A DNA stretch of 64,000 nt from Lacimicrobium alkaliphilum. Lineage in GTDB: Bacteria > Pseudomonadota > Gammaproteobacteria > Enterobacterales > Alteromonadaceae. The notes below the pieces were generated by a model. It did not search any database. It was not told where the DNA came from and was given only the letters and a program-made list of their open reading frames with translations. The stretch covers positions 4,030,001 to 4,094,000 of the forward strand of contig NZ_CP013650.1 of the NCBI RefSeq assembly GCF_001466725.1, given 5' to 3'. How positions within the stretch are numbered: position 1 is the first letter of the stretch; every line of letters starts with the position of its first letter. Positions 55,213 through 63,221 of this stretch are shown here, in pieces. The position numbers were made by a program, and so were the translations under genes.

Positions 55213-57087
55213 ATGAAAAATAATACCCCCTTCGTACTTGCCGGCCCATTGCTGCGCCATTGTAGTCCGACAGAGCTGAATTTCTGGTTGGTAACCAATG
55301 CCGCCTGTGAAATAGAACTGCAACTTTTCGATGACAACAATCACAATTTACTGCAAAGAGCACTGAAGGAGCCTGAACACCGGCAGATCCGCATGGGTCG
55401 CGATTGTGTGATGCACCTGTTACAGGTGAAACTCGGACATCTTTTGCCGGAAAACAGACTGATTCAGTACGAGTTATTGCTGGGTGACCAGCGCATTCCC
55501 GTCAGCCAGAGCACAGACGGACTTTGTTATCCTGGTTATCACCACCCGGGTTTTGTCATCAACTCCCGCATTGATAACCTGCTGCATGGATCCTGCCGTA
55601 AACCCCATCATCCTTCTGAAGACGGCTTGTTGCAGGTAGACAGAGTGTTGGAAGACACACAGGCAAGCCCCAAGCAACGACCTGCAATGCTGATATTATC
55701 CGGTGATCAGGTCTATGCCGATGATGTAGCCGGACCCATGCTGGTGGCGATCCATCAGTTGATTGAAAAGCTGGGCCTGTTTGATGAGCACTGGCAAGGC
55801 ACCGAAACAAACTGCAGTCAGCAACTGTTTAGCGATCCGAATTGTTATTATCAGCGAGAGGCCCTGTTACCCGCTGATAAAGCCTCGCAGAAAATGCTTG
55901 AGCGGCTATTTGCAGGTGCCAGCAAGCCTATTTTCACTTCATCCGGAGCCCATAATCACCTGATCAGTTTCAGCGAAATGCTGGCCATGTATCTGCTGGT
56001 ATGGTCGCCGGAATGCTGGCAATGGGTAGATCTTGCAGCAGGTGAACAACGAATCCCGGTGAAACATTGCGCCAGATATCGTCAGGAAAAGGCCATCATT
56101 CAGGATTTTAGTGCCAATCTAAAGCAGATACGCCGGGCGCTGGCACATATCCCCAGCTATATGATTTTTGATGATCATGATGTTACCGATGACTGGAACC
56201 TCAGCCGTAGCTGGGAAGAGTCAGCCTACGGCCACCCTTTCTCGAAACGCATTATCGGTAATGCTCTGCTGGCCTATTTTCTCTGCCAGGGCTGGGGCAA
56301 TAAGCCGGAAAACTACCCTGAATTACTGGCTCAGACCCTGCCACGCTTCACCGACAAGGGGATTGAAGATCACGACCAGCTACTAGACATCATGCTCAGG
56401 TGGGAACACTGGCACTACTATCTGGATACCCAGCCCAAACTGATTGTACTGGATACCCGTACTCACCGATGGCGCTCAGAGAGCAAGGCCTCCAAGCCCT
56501 CTGGGCTGATGGACTGGGAAAGCCTGACTGAGTTGCAACAACAACTGATTGGCGAAGATGCAGTGATTATGGTGTCACCTGCGCCCATCTTTGGGGTTAA
56601 ACTGATTGAAGTGGTACAAAGGATTTTTACTTTCTTTGGAAAGGCTCTGTTGGTGGATGCTGAAAACTGGATGGCGCATCCCGGTGCGGCCAATGTGCTG
56701 TTGAATATCTTCCGGCATCACAAAACACCGCCTCATTTTGTGATCCTCTCTGGCGATGTGCACTACTCTTTCGTTTACAACGTCACACTGAGATTCCGCA
56801 GACACAGCCCTGAAATTCTTCAGATCACCTCCAGCGGTATAAAAAACACCTTTCCGGAGCGTCTGCTGCGCTGGTTTGATGGCCTGAATCGCTGGCTTTT
56901 CGCCAGCCGTTCACCTCTGAATTATTTTACTAAAAGACGACGCATGCTGATCAAAAGACGACAACCAGAACATGCCGATGGTGTATTGCTGAACCAAAGC
57001 GGTATCGGCCAGGTATTGCTGAACGAAGACTACGAGAAAATTCGCGCACGTGTCCTCAGCAGTAAAGGAACCATCGAGTTTAAGTAA
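55213..57087 (+). CDS. PhoD-like metallophosphatase
   Basis: 624 residues, no signal peptide evident. The calcineurin-like metal-site segments of the PhoD family are present: GDQVYADD (~163), FDDHDVTDDWN (~319) and LSGDVHYSF (~513). An N-terminal beta-sandwich (~1-150) precedes the catalytic part. PhoD enzymes are Ca2+/Fe3+ phosphodiesterases, but cytoplasmic-looking members of this subgroup are uncharacterised. C-terminal basic patch KRRRMLIKRRQ. Start ATG 55213 chosen as the first in frame; no strong ribosome site. Confidence 0.83.
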   Translation: MKNNTPFVLAGPLLRHCSPTELNFWLVTNAACEIELQLFDDNNHNLLQRALKEPEHRQIRMGRDCVMHLLQVKLGHLLPENRLIQYELLLGDQRIPVSQSTDGLCYPGYHHPGFVINSRIDNLLHGSCRKPHHPSEDGLLQVDRVLEDTQASPKQRPAMLILSGDQVYADDVAGPMLVAIHQLIEKLGLFDEHWQGTETNCSQQLFSDPNCYYQREALLPADKASQKMLERLFAGASKPIFTSSGAHNHLISFSEMLAMYLLVWSPECWQWVDLAAGEQRIPVKHCARYRQEKAIIQDFSANLKQIRRALAHIPSYMIFDDHDVTDDWNLSRSWEESAYGHPFSKRIIGNALLAYFLCQGWGNKPENYPELLAQTLPRFTDKGIEDHDQLLDIMLRWEHWHYYLDTQPKLIVLDTRTHRWRSESKASKPSGLMDWESLTELQQQLIGEDAVIMVSPAPIFGVKLIEVVQRIFTFFGKALLVDAENWMAHPGAANVLLNIFRHHKTPPHFVILSGDVHYSFVYNVTLRFRRHSPEILQITSSGIKNTFPERLLRWFDGLNRWLFASRSPLNYFTKRRRMLIKRRQPEHADGVLLNQSGIGQVLLNEDYEKIRARVLSSKGTIEFK

Positions 57088-57170
57088 TCACCGCCCCTAT
57101 TCCTGCGCTACCAAACCTTGATAAAGAGGTTTCCAGACAGCTCTGGTGTTCGTTTTTTAACTGTATGGCG

Positions 57171-57881
57171 CTAGTCCACCAGATAATATTCGATAGTCGA
57201 GACCACCCGCACTTTTTTAATATAGGGCGTATTGCGATCCCTGTCGCTGATGCTGAACTGCCCCTGTGATGCCCGGCGGATCTTGCCCAGTTGGCTATCC
57301 GAATCCCGGGCAAATTTTTGTGCCACGGTACGGGCATTTTTAGTCGCCTCCTCCACCATTTCCGGTTTCAGATCATTGAGTCCGTTAAACTGATAGTCGG
57401 GCTGGTTTTCATAAGCGTTGCCGCCAAACACCACACCTTCCTTGCCCAGTTCAGAAATCGTCTGCATGGCACTGCGCACTGTTTCAATTTCGCCGGTATA
57501 GACCGTTACCGTCTGCACCGCGGTATAGCGAAACTCAGCCTTCTGCCCCCCTCCCCACTGCTGAGCCGACTTATCGGTCACCAGCGGTGGATTGATACTG
57601 ATGGCTTCCTCAGCAATGCCTTTTAAGGTCAGAAATGCACGGATTTTCTCCACATGCTTCTCCATGCCCAGATAGAGTTGCTGCAGATCATTCTCAGCCC
57701 CGGTAAAGGTAATGGGCCAGATAACAACATCTGCCGGGACTTCCCGCTCCGATAACCCTTTGACCGTTACCGTGCGCTCATACTCCTTAACATCAATGGC
57801 AGCACCGGCCAGCAGATAGCCAAGCAGTACCAGCCCCAGAAAAATACCGATAGCCAGTATGCGATTCTGTTCCCTTTCCAT
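57171..57881 (-). CDS. SIMPL-domain (DUF541) protein
   Basis: 236 residues from ATG 57881, supported by GAGG six bases upstream; the ATG at 57944 extends it by 21 residues without support. One membrane helix (~8-27) anchors a periplasmic SIMPL domain (YERTVTVKGLSEREVPADVVIW onward, ending VRVVSTIEYYLVD). SIMPL proteins form oligomeric rings and are linked to envelope or oxidative stress, but the mechanism is unknown. Divergent from the MerC cassette, so the Zur box lies between them. Confidence 0.88.
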   Translation of the reverse strand: MEREQNRILAIGIFLGLVLLGYLLAGAAIDVKEYERTVTVKGLSEREVPADVVIWPITFTGAENDLQQLYLGMEKHVEKIRAFLTLKGIAEEAISINPPLVTDKSAQQWGGGQKAEFRYTAVQTVTVYTGEIETVRSAMQTISELGKEGVVFGGNAYENQPDYQFNGLNDLKPEMVEEATKNARTVAQKFARDSDSQLGKIRRASQGQFSISDRDRNTPYIKKVRVVSTIEYYLVD

Positions 57882-57971
57882 ATTGATCCTCTGTCGTTGA
57901 TTTGCCTTAAGGATAATCCATAAATAAGGCAGAAATCTGACCATTTTCTGATTAAATCTGGCCGGACTTTA

Positions 57972-58004
57972 CAGATGAAATGTTATAGCATAACATTTCA
58001 TCTG
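57972..58004. promoter_or_regulatory. Zur box of the MerC-DUF1826-ZrgA cassette
   Basis: CAGATGAAATGTTAT (57972-57986) and ATAACATTTCATCTG (57990-58004) are exact complements around a 3-base centre. The inner GAAATGTTATA...ATAACATTTC matches the gammaproteobacterial Zur consensus almost fully. It sits 45 bases before the MerC start, so zinc-bound Zur should repress the cassette. The site may also touch the divergent SIMPL gene. Confidence 0.82.
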
Positions 58005-58048
58005 TGGTTTGTTCTGTGTACTGTTTATTTGAAAAGATGGAGACCTGA

Positions 58049-58411
58049 GTGGAGCGGATGATACGTGACAAAGCCGGTATATTTTTCTCAGGACTATGCC
58101 TTTGCCATTGTTTGCTGACCCCAGTGGTCTTGCTTCTGGCTGGAGCAGGTGCACTGACAAACGCCTTTGCATCAGAAACCACGCACCAGCTACTACTGAT
58201 CCCGGTAATGTTTCTCGCACTTTATAGCCTGCCTGTGGCCTGGTATAAAAGCCGAAATTACCGTCTGTTGGTGCTCACCCTGGCAGGACTGGCTGGGCTG
58301 ATTTCCGCCCGCTTTTTTCATGGCAACCTGGAAGTCATACTGACCACCGCAGGTTCATTATTCCTGATCGCGGGCCACCTTATCAGCTTTAAACAATGTC
58401 GCGGCGACTGA
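58049..58411 (+). CDS. MerC-domain membrane protein (second copy)
   Basis: 120 residues from GTG 58049, with GGAG six bases upstream; ATG 58058 is an alternative. Four membrane helices; helix 1 carries CLCHCLLTPVV, the MerC Cys-x2-Cys-like ligand motif. It differs from the first copy at 37.8 kb, so the two are paralogs, not a recent duplication. First gene of the Zur-box cassette; the next ATG follows the stop directly. Inferred role: movement or sensing of Zn2+ at the inner membrane. Confidence 0.85.
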   Translation: MERMIRDKAGIFFSGLCLCHCLLTPVVLLLAGAGALTNAFASETTHQLLLIPVMFLALYSLPVAWYKSRNYRLLVLTLAGLAGLISARFFHGNLEVILTTAGSLFLIAGHLISFKQCRGD

Positions 58412-59062
58412 ATGTCTATGCAGATCGGTTCCCTGAGTCCGTGTTATCAGCGTTCGTCCTGCGCCGAAGTACTTTCCGCAATCTTCGCCCGGGACACAAA
58501 TCTCTGCGTTTGGCAGCGAGCCCTGCCCGATAATCTGCAAAACTATGTTTCTATCCTGCAGAGCCAGACTCAGTATCTTAACCTGACCCGGCAGGTCAGC
58601 GCACAGAGCGTAACAACATTGTTGTCTCCCTGTTTACCGGAAGCTGAAGGTAAAGCCGCTTTTATTGAAGATATCAGACTGCTGACAGAGATGCTGATTT
58701 GTCTGTTTGACTGCCAGTATGCAGGCTTACGGCTGAGGCTGCTTGATGGTGCCATGTGCCCAAGATTTCATACCGACAAGCTGATCTGCAGAATGCTGTG
58801 CAGTTACAATACCCTTGGTACGCAGTGGCTGGGTAATGCAGCCATTGATCGCAGCAAACTCGGCCATGGCAGTGGCGGGCTGGATGATGCCCATTCAGGG
58901 CTGTATTCCGACACTACAGCTGTCTGCAATGCCACAGCCGGCGATGTGTTATTGCTTAAAGGCGAAGCCTGGCCGGATAATGAGGGGGGCGGTGTGGTAC
59001 ACCGGTCGCCGGCCGTGCCAGACGGCACAAAAAGATTGTTATTAACACTGGATCCCATGTGA
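58412..59062 (+). CDS. DUF1826 protein, oxygenase-like motif
   Basis: 216 residues, no signal, so cytoplasmic. It matches DUF1826, a family repeatedly found near Zur-controlled genes. Visible are H120-T-D122 (PRFHTDK), a strand-rich stretch SYNTLGTQWLGN, then GDVLLLKGEAWP, H197 (VVHRSP) and R208. HxD ... H with a basic residue 11 further on is the facial-triad layout of Fe(II)/2-oxoglutarate oxygenases; this reading is my inference. Translation is coupled to MerC (stop immediately followed by ATG). Confidence 0.8.
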   Translation: MSMQIGSLSPCYQRSSCAEVLSAIFARDTNLCVWQRALPDNLQNYVSILQSQTQYLNLTRQVSAQSVTTLLSPCLPEAEGKAAFIEDIRLLTEMLICLFDCQYAGLRLRLLDGAMCPRFHTDKLICRMLCSYNTLGTQWLGNAAIDRSKLGHGSGGLDDAHSGLYSDTTAVCNATAGDVLLLKGEAWPDNEGGGVVHRSPAVPDGTKRLLLTLDPM

Positions 59063-59071
59063 GGACATTGT

Positions 59072-59566
59072 ATGTTCAGAATCGCCTTATCCCTGCTCAC
59101 CTTGTTACTGTGTAGCACCGCACCGCAAGCTCAACACAAAGCTCATACCCATGGCGAAGGCACTCTCAGTCTGGCTCAGGATAATAGTGACTGGTATCTC
59201 GAACTCGCCCTTCCGGCAATGGATCTGCTCGGCTTTGAACATGCACCCCAAAATACGGCGCAGAAGCAAAAAATTAACGAACTGGCAGACAGGCTTGGCG
59301 ACAGCGATAATCTGATCCGTTTTTCACCAGACTGCAGACTGACGGAAAAAGTTTTAGAGTTGCCTGATCAGCATAGGAGTGATCATCACCATCACAGTGA
59401 TATCAGTGTGCAATACCGCTTTAGCTGCCCTGGTGATGTCAGCAATGCCAGGCTCACGATTTTCACCTGGGCCACGAGTCTGCACCTACTTCACACCCAA
59501 TGGCTGACACAAAAATCCACTGCATCAGCCCGACTGACCCCGGAACAGCCACAGATAGAATTTTAG
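59072..59566 (+). CDS. ZrgA-family (DUF2796) periplasmic zinc-associated protein
   Basis: 164 residues. Signal peptide ~1-20 (cleavage after APQAQ). The mature start HKAHTHGEGTLSLAQDN and the later LALPAMDLLGFEHAPQ are DUF2796 signatures. A His cluster (HRSDHHHHSD) near residue 105 should bind zinc. In Vibrio, ZrgA works with an ABC transporter (ZrgBC) in zinc uptake; no transporter genes follow here. 9 bases after DUF1826, third gene of the cassette. Confidence 0.88.
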   Translation: MFRIALSLLTLLLCSTAPQAQHKAHTHGEGTLSLAQDNSDWYLELALPAMDLLGFEHAPQNTAQKQKINELADRLGDSDNLIRFSPDCRLTEKVLELPDQHRSDHHHHSDISVQYRFSCPGDVSNARLTIFTWATSLHLLHTQWLTQKSTASARLTPEQPQIEF

Positions 59567-59721
59567 AAGGTTACTCCTCGTACGGGTAAACCTCTGTCGG
59601 TTAAATCCGATAAGATCAACTGGTATGCACTCCTGCAACAAATTTTTACCTATTGCTGCAGCGGCCCGGATCCTGAAGCGCTAGAATATCCGGCTTTCAA
59701 CAAGAGCCAGAGATAACAATA

Positions 59722-60267
59722 ATGCAAATTCAGCCCTCTGAACGCCTGTATTACCGGCTGATGAATGAACATGACGGCGATCTGTTATTTGAGCTGGATC
59801 AGGATCCGGCCGTCATGCAGTACATTACTTATGGGAAGACCACCAGCAGGGATGAGATTAAAAACACCTTTATTCCCCGTATGCTGAGTTATCGCAACCC
59901 ACAAAAAGGCTGGGGACTATGGCAGGTGAATATCAAACAGGATGATCGTTTTATTGGCTGGATCCTGGTCAGACCCATGCACTTTTTCAATGACAACCGC
60001 GATGACCAGGATATTGAACTGGGCTGGCGCTTTAAACAGGCAGCCTGGGGTAAAGGCTATGCCACTGAGGCGGCCCGCCATATTGCCGATGCCATTGTTG
60101 GCCATGATGCAAATATCCATTCAATCAGCGCCATTGCCATGGAAGACAACCATGGCTCCATTAATATTATGCGAAAACTGGGTATGCAATTTATCAAACA
60201 TGACCTGCATAAAGACCCGCTGGGGGATATGGAAGTGGTGTATTACCGCAAGATGTTAGAGCGCTAG
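59722..60267 (+). CDS. GNAT acetyltransferase, RimJ/RimL-like
   Basis: 181 residues. The RimJ/L-type fold opens with RLYYRLMNEHDGDLLFELDQDP; the acetyl-CoA loop is FKQAAWGKGYATEAARHI, and the C-terminal NHGSINIMRKLGMQFIKHD is typical. It acetylates an N-terminal or small-molecule amine; the substrate is not predictable. 155 bases separate it from the zinc cassette, so it is probably an independent unit. Confidence 0.88.
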   Translation: MQIQPSERLYYRLMNEHDGDLLFELDQDPAVMQYITYGKTTSRDEIKNTFIPRMLSYRNPQKGWGLWQVNIKQDDRFIGWILVRPMHFFNDNRDDQDIELGWRFKQAAWGKGYATEAARHIADAIVGHDANIHSISAIAMEDNHGSINIMRKLGMQFIKHDLHKDPLGDMEVVYYRKMLER

Positions 60268-60942
60268 TTTAGAAACTGAGGTTTCTCGCCCCTCTGCGGT
60301 GACCCCCTTCTTACGAGTCTTTAGTGTTTTTGGTGATTCAATCGCTCTTGCCCTAAGCGCATCGTCACAAACTCTTCGGCGCTGGTGGGTCAGCGCAAAG
60401 GACCAGATTTGATTGGCAGACATGGTACCGCCATTTGGATAATAAATATAAGCAGGGGATGGGGTGAACCTTACCCGGCATCCTGCCGGGCCAGCGTCCA
60501 GGCTGTTGGACAAATCCCAATCTTCCCGAGCTTCCTGCCACTTCATCCTACGGATGACATAGAAGATTGTAACCTGCCGGGCATCCTGCCCCAGCCATCC
60601 CTGGCATCGGAAAAGGAGAGTTTTCGGTTTCCCGCCGAAACAGCCATCCAGGCTATAGTAAGGTTCATGAATAGACTATATCAAGAGCCATGCCATGATG
60701 TATTAACCCATGAAAATCAACAAGTTATATGAATTCAGCAGACAATATCCAATTATGGCTCACAGTGAAATGTCTCCATACCCCAACAGTTTTTGCATAC
60801 AAATCTGTTTTTTAATAAGAATCAACGAGTTAACATGTTGTCGATCCAACACGGTGGTGGTCCATTGCGGTGGAGACGCAGCGCTCTCTGCCGGAAAGCA
60901 GAACACTGCGGACGTTTTCCCTCATATCAATCCATTTCCTGG
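60268..60942. other. Gene-poor stretch with a decayed copy of the gor 3' end
   Basis: About 675 bases without a supported gene. A 71-base segment at 60319-60389 is a near copy of the gor 3' end and its downstream flank. It also contains low-complexity pieces with CATCCTGCC motifs and a CTCTGCGGTGA piece (60291-60301) related to the repeat at 20.4 kb. A 96-residue minus-strand ORF crosses it, but it reads the gor copy in the wrong frame and is not considered real. Confidence 0.6.
60319..60389. repeat. Direct repeat of the gor 3' end (copy A)
   Basis: Over 53 bases (60337-60389 versus 60959-61011) only two differ. Weaker similarity extends ~18 bases further out (60319 versus 60943). The matching part covers the last 12 codons of gor plus its downstream flank. 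In this copy the gor stop TGA has become TTA, so it is a non-coding remnant. Confidence 0.85.
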
Positions 60943-61011
60943 CTTTAGCATTTCGTGGTTCAATCGCTCTTACCCTCAGCGCATCGTCACAAACTCTTCG
61001 GCGCTGGTGGG
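60943..61011. repeat. Direct repeat of the gor 3' end (copy B, native)
   Basis: The native copy overlapping the 3' end of gor. Together with copy A it brackets about 550 bases of gene-free DNA, as attachment-site repeats would, or as left by a partial duplication. Confidence 0.85.
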
Positions 61012-62325
61012 ATGAATCGCCACACAGGCATCAAAATCGGACTTAGTGGCGCCCATTTTTATGGCCACGCCAAAGCCCTGCAGGATCTCATCCATACCCA
61101 TGCCAATGCCATGCAGGCCCACCACTTTTTCCTCCGGGCCGGCGCAGATCAGCTTCATTTTGGTTTGCTGGCGATGGCGGGTTAAGGCCGTATACATGGC
61201 GGCGAAAGCAGAGCGGTAAACGCGGATATTGTCGGCTCCATATTGTTCAACAGCCTGCTTTTCGGTCAAACCTACGGTGCCGATCACAGGATGGCTGAAC
61301 ACCACAGTGGGAATATTAGTATAATCCATGTGCGCCTGAGGCTGGTTGTTAAACAGCCGTTCAGAAAGCAAACGCCCAGCCTTCACTGCCACCGGGGTCA
61401 GTTCCATCTGGCCGGTATTATCCCCTACCGCATAAATGCCCGGTGCGCTGGTGTTCTGGTACTTATCCACCCTGATATAGCCTTTGTCATCACAATCCAC
61501 ACCGGCTTTTTGCAGACCCAGGTCGGCGGTCGCCGGTTTGCGGCCAATGGCCCAGATCAGGCTGTCTACTTCCAGACTGTTACCGTTTTTAAAGCTGACT
61601 TTAAGAGCGTCTCCAGGCTGCTTTTCCACTTTTTCCACATCGCTGTGGGTATGCAGTGTCGGGCCTTCATTGGCCATCAGTTCCACCAGCGTATCGGAAA
61701 TCATCTCATCAAAGTGTCGTAGCGGTTTGTCATGCCGCACCGCCAGGTGAGTTTCGCTGCCCAGCGCGTGCAGCACCCCGGCCAGTTCCACGGCAATATA
61801 ACCGGCACCCACTACCAGCACCCGTTCTGGTTGCTGATTCAGTGCGAAAAAGCCGTCAGAGTCGATGCCATGTTCGGCGCCAGGCACATCGGGCCAGACC
61901 GGCTGACCACCGGTAGCCAGCAAAATATGTCTGGCCCGGTACTGCTGGCCGTTTACTTCAATGGTATTGGCATCAACAAAACGGGCAAAACCCTCAATAC
62001 GCTCAATACCGTTATTGCCCAGTACCCTGTCATAAGAGCCGTGAATACGCTTGATATAAGCTTCACGACTTTCCATCAGCGTCTGCCAGCTGAACTGATT
62101 GAGACTGACATCGAAGCCATAGTCAGGGGCATAGAGCTTGATGGCTTCAGCCACCTGGGCACCAAACCACATGGCTTTTTTGGGTACACAGCCTACGTTT
62201 ACACAGGTACCACCGATCTGTTTTGCCTCGACCAGCGCCACTCTGGCCCCATGGCTGGCGGCGCGATTGGCCGAAGCAATACCACCACTGCCGCCGCCGA
62301 TACAAATATAATCAAATTCTGTCAT
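60976..62325 (-). CDS. gor: Glutathione-disulfide reductase
   Basis: 449 residues from ATG 62325 (family begins [15 protein letters not shown]; an ATG at 62385 adds 20 unlikely residues). It reduces GSSG with NADPH. FAD-binding GGGSGG at 10-15, redox pair Cys41/Cys46 in [18 protein letters not shown]-binding [11 protein letters not shown] with following Arg residues, and the catalytic His in GIHPTSAEE at the C-terminus. The last codons are duplicated at 60.3 kb. Near prlC, as in E. coli. Confidence 0.96.
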   Translation of the reverse strand: MTEFDYICIGGGSGGIASANRAASHGARVALVEAKQIGGTCVNVGCVPKKAMWFGAQVAEAIKLYAPDYGFDVSLNQFSWQTLMESREAYIKRIHGSYDRVLGNNGIERIEGFARFVDANTIEVNGQQYRARHILLATGGQPVWPDVPGAEHGIDSDGFFALNQQPERVLVVGAGYIAVELAGVLHALGSETHLAVRHDKPLRHFDEMISDTLVELMANEGPTLHTHSDVEKVEKQPGDALKVSFKNGNSLEVDSLIWAIGRKPATADLGLQKAGVDCDDKGYIRVDKYQNTSAPGIYAVGDNTGQMELTPVAVKAGRLLSERLFNNQPQAHMDYTNIPTVVFSHPVIGTVGLTEKQAVEQYGADNIRVYRSAFAAMYTALTRHRQQTKMKLICAGPEEKVVGLHGIGMGMDEILQGFGVAIKMGATKSDFDACVAIHPTSAEEFVTMR

Positions 62326-62424
62326 AGCTTGTTTACTCAGTATTAGGGATGACCACAATGCATCCGATTGTGCCAGCAAACGCAACTACTGGCGAATTTG
62401 TGTTGCTCTGGTGCAAACGACAGG

Positions 62425-62453
62425 ATATGGGGCGTTTTACTTTCCCCGACAAG
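62425..62453 (-). promoter_or_regulatory. Sigma-32-like promoter facing gor
   Basis: Read on the minus strand: CTTGTCG, a 14-base spacer, CCCCATAT. The -10 is a full heat-shock consensus (CCCCATNT) and the -35 keeps CTTG of CTTGAAA. It lies ~100 bases upstream of gor and points to it, although the expected heat-shock gene (hsp20) is on the other strand. Confidence 0.35.
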
Positions 62454-62571
62454 CCTCGACTGATTAATTTTCAGACAATTTTGATCCAGCGCAAAAGGCA
62501 TGAATTTACGCTTTGCCAATTCCCAAAATCAGAGCTATCTAATAACTCCCTACCAGCAAAAGGAGATGATG

Positions 62572-63030
62572 ATGAGCTTATTTCCCAGCCTTTTTGGCAA
62601 CCATAAACCCGAAGCGGTGAACTCACTACGTAGTCGTATTGATAATGTTTTTGAGGACTTTTTCCGGGACTGGCCACAGAGTCAGACTTCTCAGTGGTTA
62701 AAGCCTGCTGTTGATATTGCTGAAACCAAAGAAGCTCTGGAAGTCAAAGTCGATCTACCGGATATGAACCGCGAAGACATCAAACTGGAATTACACGGTG
62801 ATCAATTGGTTATTCAGGGCGAAAAGCAGTTCAGGCAGGAGGATAAAGAAGACAAAGGCTACCATCTGATTGAACGTTCCTACGGTTCATTCAGGCGGGT
62901 CATCCCCTTGCCCTTTTCCCTTGCGGATAACAGCCAGGTGCGGGCCAGCTATGACAAAGGCGTGCTGACGGTTATGCTGCCCAAACCGGCTGAAAGCGAA
63001 ACGGCCAGTAAGCGGATAGCGATCGGCTAA
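62572..63030 (+). CDS. Hsp20-family small heat-shock chaperone
   Basis: 152 residues from ATG 62572, the third of three in-frame ATGs, because AAGGAG ends 6 bases before it. N-terminal arm with FPSLFG, an alpha-crystallin domain (~40-140, VDIAETKEALEVKVDLPDMN to YDKGVLTVMLPK), and a short tail with the IAIG (I-x-I) anchor motif. Class-A Hsp20 type, not clearly IbpA. It holds unfolding proteins in the cytoplasm. Confidence 0.94.
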   Translation: MSLFPSLFGNHKPEAVNSLRSRIDNVFEDFFRDWPQSQTSQWLKPAVDIAETKEALEVKVDLPDMNREDIKLELHGDQLVIQGEKQFRQEDKEDKGYHLIERSYGSFRRVIPLPFSLADNSQVRASYDKGVLTVMLPKPAESETASKRIAIG

Positions 63031-63040
63031 ACAAACTCAT

Positions 63041-63069
63041 GCAGGTGGCAAGCATGTCACCTGCTTTAT
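63041..63069 (+). terminator. Weak intrinsic terminator after hsp20
   Basis: GCAGGTG (63041-63047) and CACCTGC (63058-63064) pair around a 10-base loop, followed by TTTAT. Confidence 0.55.
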
Positions 63070-63221
63070 ACCCGCACTGATCATTACTGTTAACAGGCGC
63101 TCCTGTTGTTTTATCAATGTATATCACTATCTGCAACGAAATCGGTGATCGACTATTGAGTTTCACCGGTACAGCCTTATCTTGTACCCATAAACTCTGA
63201 TAATTCAACAGCGAGAATCAA

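Noticed and set aside
60256..60546. 96-codon minus-strand ORF downstream of the GNAT gene
   Set aside because: It reads the duplicated gor 3' end in a frame different from gor, and the rest has no similarity I recognise.
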